Below are positions 50,360 to 52,551 of a DNA stretch of 52,551 nt, piece after piece; the stretch's first letter is position 1, and each line of letters starts with the position of its first letter. Source of the DNA: Methylobacterium sp. C25 (GTDB lineage: Bacteria; Pseudomonadota; Alphaproteobacteria; Rhizobiales; Beijerinckiaceae); NCBI RefSeq assembly GCF_021352225.1, contig NZ_JAAUVI010000019.1, positions 1,904-54,454 of the forward strand, given 5' to 3'. The notes beneath the pieces were generated by a model. That model was not told the origin of the DNA and did no database searches. It was given only the letters and a program-made list of their open reading frames with translations. Position numbers and translations under genes: made by a program.

Positions 50360-51259
50360 ATGCCCTTGAACTGGGACCATCTCCAGATTTTCCTCGCCGT
50401 CGCGCGCCATGGGCAAATGCTCGAGGCCGGGCGAAGGCTGGGCCTCAACCACGCGACGGTCGCGCGCCGTCTCGACAGTCTGGAGGAGGAGATCGGCACG
50501 ACGCTGTTCCATCGCCGGCCGAACGGCTCCGCTCTCACCGAAGCCGGAGAGCGCCTCATGCCCGTCGCGGAGCGCATCGAGGCGGAGGTCATCGCCGCGA
50601 CCTCGCAGATGCATCTCGGCGACGTCGAGCCGGCCGGCACCGTCAGGATCGGTGCTCCCGACGCGCTCGGAAACCTCTTCTTGTCACGCGAACTCGGCCA
50701 GCTGGCCATCCGCTATCCCGATCTGGTCGTCGAGCTCGTGCCGTTGCCGCGGACGTTTTCGCTGTCGCGGCGGGAAGCCGAGCTCGCCATCGCTCTCGAC
50801 CGTCCGACCCACGGCCGCATGACCCTCGCGAAGCTGACCGACTACAGCCTGGGGCTCTATGCGGCGCGGTCCTACCTCGAACGCGAGGGAATGCCCGAGA
50901 CGCCGTCCGATCTATCGCGGCATGCGGGCGTGACGGGCGTCGACGATTACACTTACGCGTCCGCGCTCGATTACGCCGCTTTCCTGGAGGATCGAACACG
51001 GCGCGTGTTCAGGTGCGCCAGCGCGATCGGACAGCTCGAAGCAGTGAGAGGCGGAGCAGGCATCGGTATCCTGCACGATTTCGCGGTGGCCGATTGCCAA
51101 GAGCTCGTCCGTGTCTTGCCGGACACCCAATTCCAGAGAACCTACTGGCTAATGTCCCATCCCGACAGCCACGACGCGCGGCGCGTTGCGGTCTGCCGGG
51201 AGTTCATCGTTCGTCGGTTTCGCGACGAACGGCACCGGTTCCTGCCAGGGCAATCATGA
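50360..51259 (+). CDS. LysR-family regulator divergent from mmsA
   Basis: A 299-residue LysR protein with an atypical N-terminus of the 'LNWDHLQIFLAVARHG' type, seen in regulators that sit beside the genes they control. HTH: NHATVARRLDSLEEEIG; effector domain starts GTVRIGAPDALG. ATG 50360 or GTG 50348 are the starts. The intergenic gap to mmsA is 117 bp with T6 and A5 tracts. A hairpin follows its stop. Confidence 0.9.
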   Translation: MPLNWDHLQIFLAVARHGQMLEAGRRLGLNHATVARRLDSLEEEIGTTLFHRRPNGSALTEAGERLMPVAERIEAEVIAATSQMHLGDVEPAGTVRIGAPDALGNLFLSRELGQLAIRYPDLVVELVPLPRTFSLSRREAELAIALDRPTHGRMTLAKLTDYSLGLYAARSYLEREGMPETPSDLSRHAGVTGVDDYTYASALDYAAFLEDRTRRVFRCASAIGQLEAVRGGAGIGILHDFAVADCQELVRVLPDTQFQRTYWLMSHPDSHDARRVAVCREFIVRRFRDERHRFLPGQS

Positions 51260-51261
51260 TT

Positions 51262-51293
51262 GCCGATCAGGCGGCGCGCTCCGCCTGATCGGC
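51262..51293 (+). terminator. Strong hairpin after the LysR gene
   Basis: GCCGATCAGGCGG (51262-51274) pairs perfectly with CCGCCTGATCGGC (51281-51293) over a 6-base loop, beginning 3 bp after the stop. The T4 run appears about 10 bases later, so it is a plausible but imperfect intrinsic terminator. Confidence 0.6.
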
Positions 51294-51710
51294 TCATGCC
51301 CGCTTTTGAGATCGAAAGAATAGAGCTTGAACGGCATGGACTGGCGTGAAGCGGAGTGCCGAGAGAACACAAAGGGACCGCTTGCAGCGGCGCGATCTCA
51401 AAAGATACAACGGAGTCGCCCAAATAAAGTGCTCGTAGCTCTATTTTGAAATACAGGTAATCTGGCGCACCAATCAGAATAAAACTGCGAACACCTATGT
51501 CATTGAGATTACTAGATAAGTGTCTATGGAAAGTCCACGCGATCCCGTATCTCGGAGGTTGGACGGCAGCTGGCCGGCTGCGTTCAAGGGCTTGCGCCGG
51601 CCGGATGTAGCTAGGCTGCTTCCAGGCGACAATTGAGCGAAGCGGACGTTCGGCATAAATTGGCCCGAAGCAGCCGAAGGCAGTAGGTACAGAACGTCGG
51701 ATTTGAGCCA
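51294..51710. other. Intergenic region before the LysR remnant
   Basis: About 420 bp, AT-richer around 51400-51530. I see no complete gene. Minus-strand frames that cross it lack similarity to anything I know. It may be part of the decayed margin of the window. Confidence 0.4.
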
Positions 51711-52100
51711 CTACTGGCTCCGCTTCAAAGGGAATGGTGCGACGTTGCTGCTTACGGCGTTGTTCTCTTCTGCGGCCGATCCCCTGCGATTGAACTCGTG
51801 CAGGTAGGTTAGGAAATGATCGCGCCCTTTGAGTTTCTGATGCCTGCGCCAGCAGACTCCCAACAGGGCCTCCGGCGGCGGGTCGGCTAGAACAAAGTTG
51901 AGCGGGCGATAGACGACACCGGCCATCTGCAACTTTTCGACCCATTCGGGAACGAGAGCCAAGCCCATGCCGGCTGAAACCATGCTGATGATGGTCTGCT
52001 TCTCCGTCGCTTCCTGCACGACGTTCGGTTGAACGCCGACCTCGTCGAAGTAGCGCATCACGAGATTGTATGTGCATGGCCTCGCCCGGCTCCTGTAACG
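51711..52100 (-). pseudogene. LysR regulator remnant, C-terminal effector domain only
   Basis: The frame (open from about 52160) encodes the end of a LysR effector domain: ARPCTYNLVMRYFDEVG, then VVQEATEKQTIISMVSAGMG, LALVPEWVEKLQ and VYRPL. The DNA-binding half is absent; an in-frame TAG lies at 52161-52163 and no HTH follows. It reads as the 3' part of a regulator truncated by rearrangement. It adjoins another truncated gene, the HisD-family fragment. Confidence 0.75.
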
Positions 52101-52183
52101 AGCGCGCGCCGGCCTCCGAGATGTTGGGACGGCGTTACAGGGAGATCGGGATAACTCATCCTATGGTCCACGCTGCACCTCGA

Positions 52184-52212
52184 CCTGTCCGAACCGTTCG
52201 GGCTCGGACAGG
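52184..52212. repeat. Perfect inverted repeat after the HisD-family fragment
   Basis: CCTGTCCGA (52184-52192) and TCGGACAGG (52204-52212) form a 9-bp stem; the loop has a CCG-TT-CGG mini-stem. It lies just past the fragment's stop on the minus strand but has no T run. Confidence 0.5.
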
Positions 52213-52227
52213 CTTGAGGTCAGAGGG

Positions 52228-52450
52228 TCACTCGGCGGCTGTCGCATAAGGCACGTTCTTGCCGCCGTATCGGCGAACCCGGATGTTCGCCTGTTCGGCG
52301 TGGCCGACGAAGCCTTCGAGCATGCAGAGACGGGAGCAGTACTCGCCGACCAGGGCCGAGGCCTCGTCTGTCAGGACACGTTGATAGGTGCAGGTTTTGA
52401 GGAACTTCCCAACCCACAGGCCCCCTGTGTGTGTTTCGGCGTGCAACTTT
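52228..52450 (-). pseudogene. Histidinol-dehydrogenase-family gene, 3' fragment (HpsN-like), interrupted by an insertion sequence
   Basis: About 73 residues that match the C-terminal end of HisD-family dehydrogenases: THTGGLWVGKFLKTCTYQ, VLTDEASALVGEYCSRL and EGFVGHAEQANIRVRRYGG. I recall the last segments best from sulphopropanediol dehydrogenase HpsN. Nothing of the other 350 or so residues remains; the reading frame meets a probable insertion-sequence end at 52451. The gene is dead unless the rest is elsewhere. Confidence 0.75.
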
Positions 52451-52551
52451 GGCTCTGACTCACTCTCGCTGATGCTTATGGCGATAGGCCAATGAGCCGG
52501 GCTTGGAGGAGATCCATTTTGCCGCGGCCGTACATCTGGCGCTTCACGAGC
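52451..52551 (-). mobile_element. End of an insertion sequence, cut by the window edge
   Basis: The element appears to end at 52451, where GGCTCTGACTCACTCTC could be its terminal inverted repeat, directly abutting the truncated HisD-family frame. Inside, a transposase 3' end is read on the minus strand. The other end is outside the window, so target-site duplication (perhaps GCAACTTT, 52443-52450) cannot be checked. Confidence 0.55.
52476..52551 (-). CDS. Transposase C-terminal end, partial (ISL3-like)
   Basis: Only the last 25 residues are in the window, with a TAA at 52476-52478: LVKRQMYGRGKMDLLQARL. The KRQMYGR..DLL..R pattern at the extreme C-terminus is one I associate with ISL3-family transposases. 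The family call is tentative. Confidence 0.6.
   Translation of the reverse strand, partial: LVKRQMYGRGKMDLLQARLIGLSP

Noticed and set aside
51142..52077. 311-codon minus-strand frame across the LysR 3' end and remnant
   Set aside because: Its sequence is Arg/Ser-rich and overlaps the better-supported LysR coding and LysR-remnant frames.

Overview
The window is GC-rich with dense, overlapping genes. Its content (hmf-type furoate genes, an amicyanin-like cupredoxin, NMT1-type ABC uptake, many LysR regulators) suggests an alphaproteobacterium of the Hyphomicrobiales, most likely a Methylobacterium. The genus is an inference from gene content. All functions below come from reading translated motifs by eye; no database search was run.

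Left edge to 9.9 kb, minus strand: a biosynthetic operon, MbtH protein > type II thioesterase > SyrP/TauD-like hydroxylase > a giant NRPS that runs off the left end. The visible 2599 residues read FAAL-ACP-C-A-PCP-E-C. The hand-read A-domain code (D-L-T-K-V-G-H-V) points to aspartate. An acyl-capped peptide with beta-hydroxyaspartate, such as an amphiphilic siderophore, is the best guess.

10.4-14.8 kb: a periplasmic stress or redox locus. One strand carries a Tat-exported metallophosphoesterase, an amicyanin-like cupredoxin, an ECF sigma factor and its zinc anti-sigma factor. The other strand carries a small secreted protein and, beyond it, a DUF302 protein. The divergent promoter region holds two copies of the same bipartite element, GGGAATA-N15-CGGTCT, one facing each way; this is probably the ECF promoter.

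15-30 kb: a furan-acid catabolic island. A sodium:solute symporter and an AraC regulator precede a tightly coupled operon: molybdenum hydroxylase large subunit with a CoxG domain fused to its C-terminus, FAD subunit, 2Fe-2S subunit, acyl-CoA synthetase, enoyl-CoA hydratase-like enzyme, MFS transporter and a TIGR02444-like protein. A UbiX prenyltransferase, a LysR regulator and a UbiD decarboxylase follow. This matches hmfABCDE plus hmfF/hmfG of the HMF / 2,5-furandicarboxylate / 2-furoate pathway, which ends in 2-oxoglutarate. No hmfH oxidase gene is present.

30-47.3 kb: a second catabolic region of unknown substrate. It has four paralogous NMT1-like ABC binding proteins but one ATPase and one permease, a carnitine-dehydrogenase-like oxidoreductase, an SDR, a beta-keto-acid cleavage enzyme, a ThDP enzyme, a TSUP permease, a two-subunit class I fumarase, and a complete accessory succinate dehydrogenase / fumarate reductase whose flavoprotein lacks the FAD-linking histidine.

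47.5-52.5 kb: LysR, methylmalonate-semialdehyde dehydrogenase and a divergent LysR, then a decayed margin with a LysR remnant, the 3' end of a histidinol-dehydrogenase-family gene (HpsN-like) and the end of an insertion sequence cut by the window edge.
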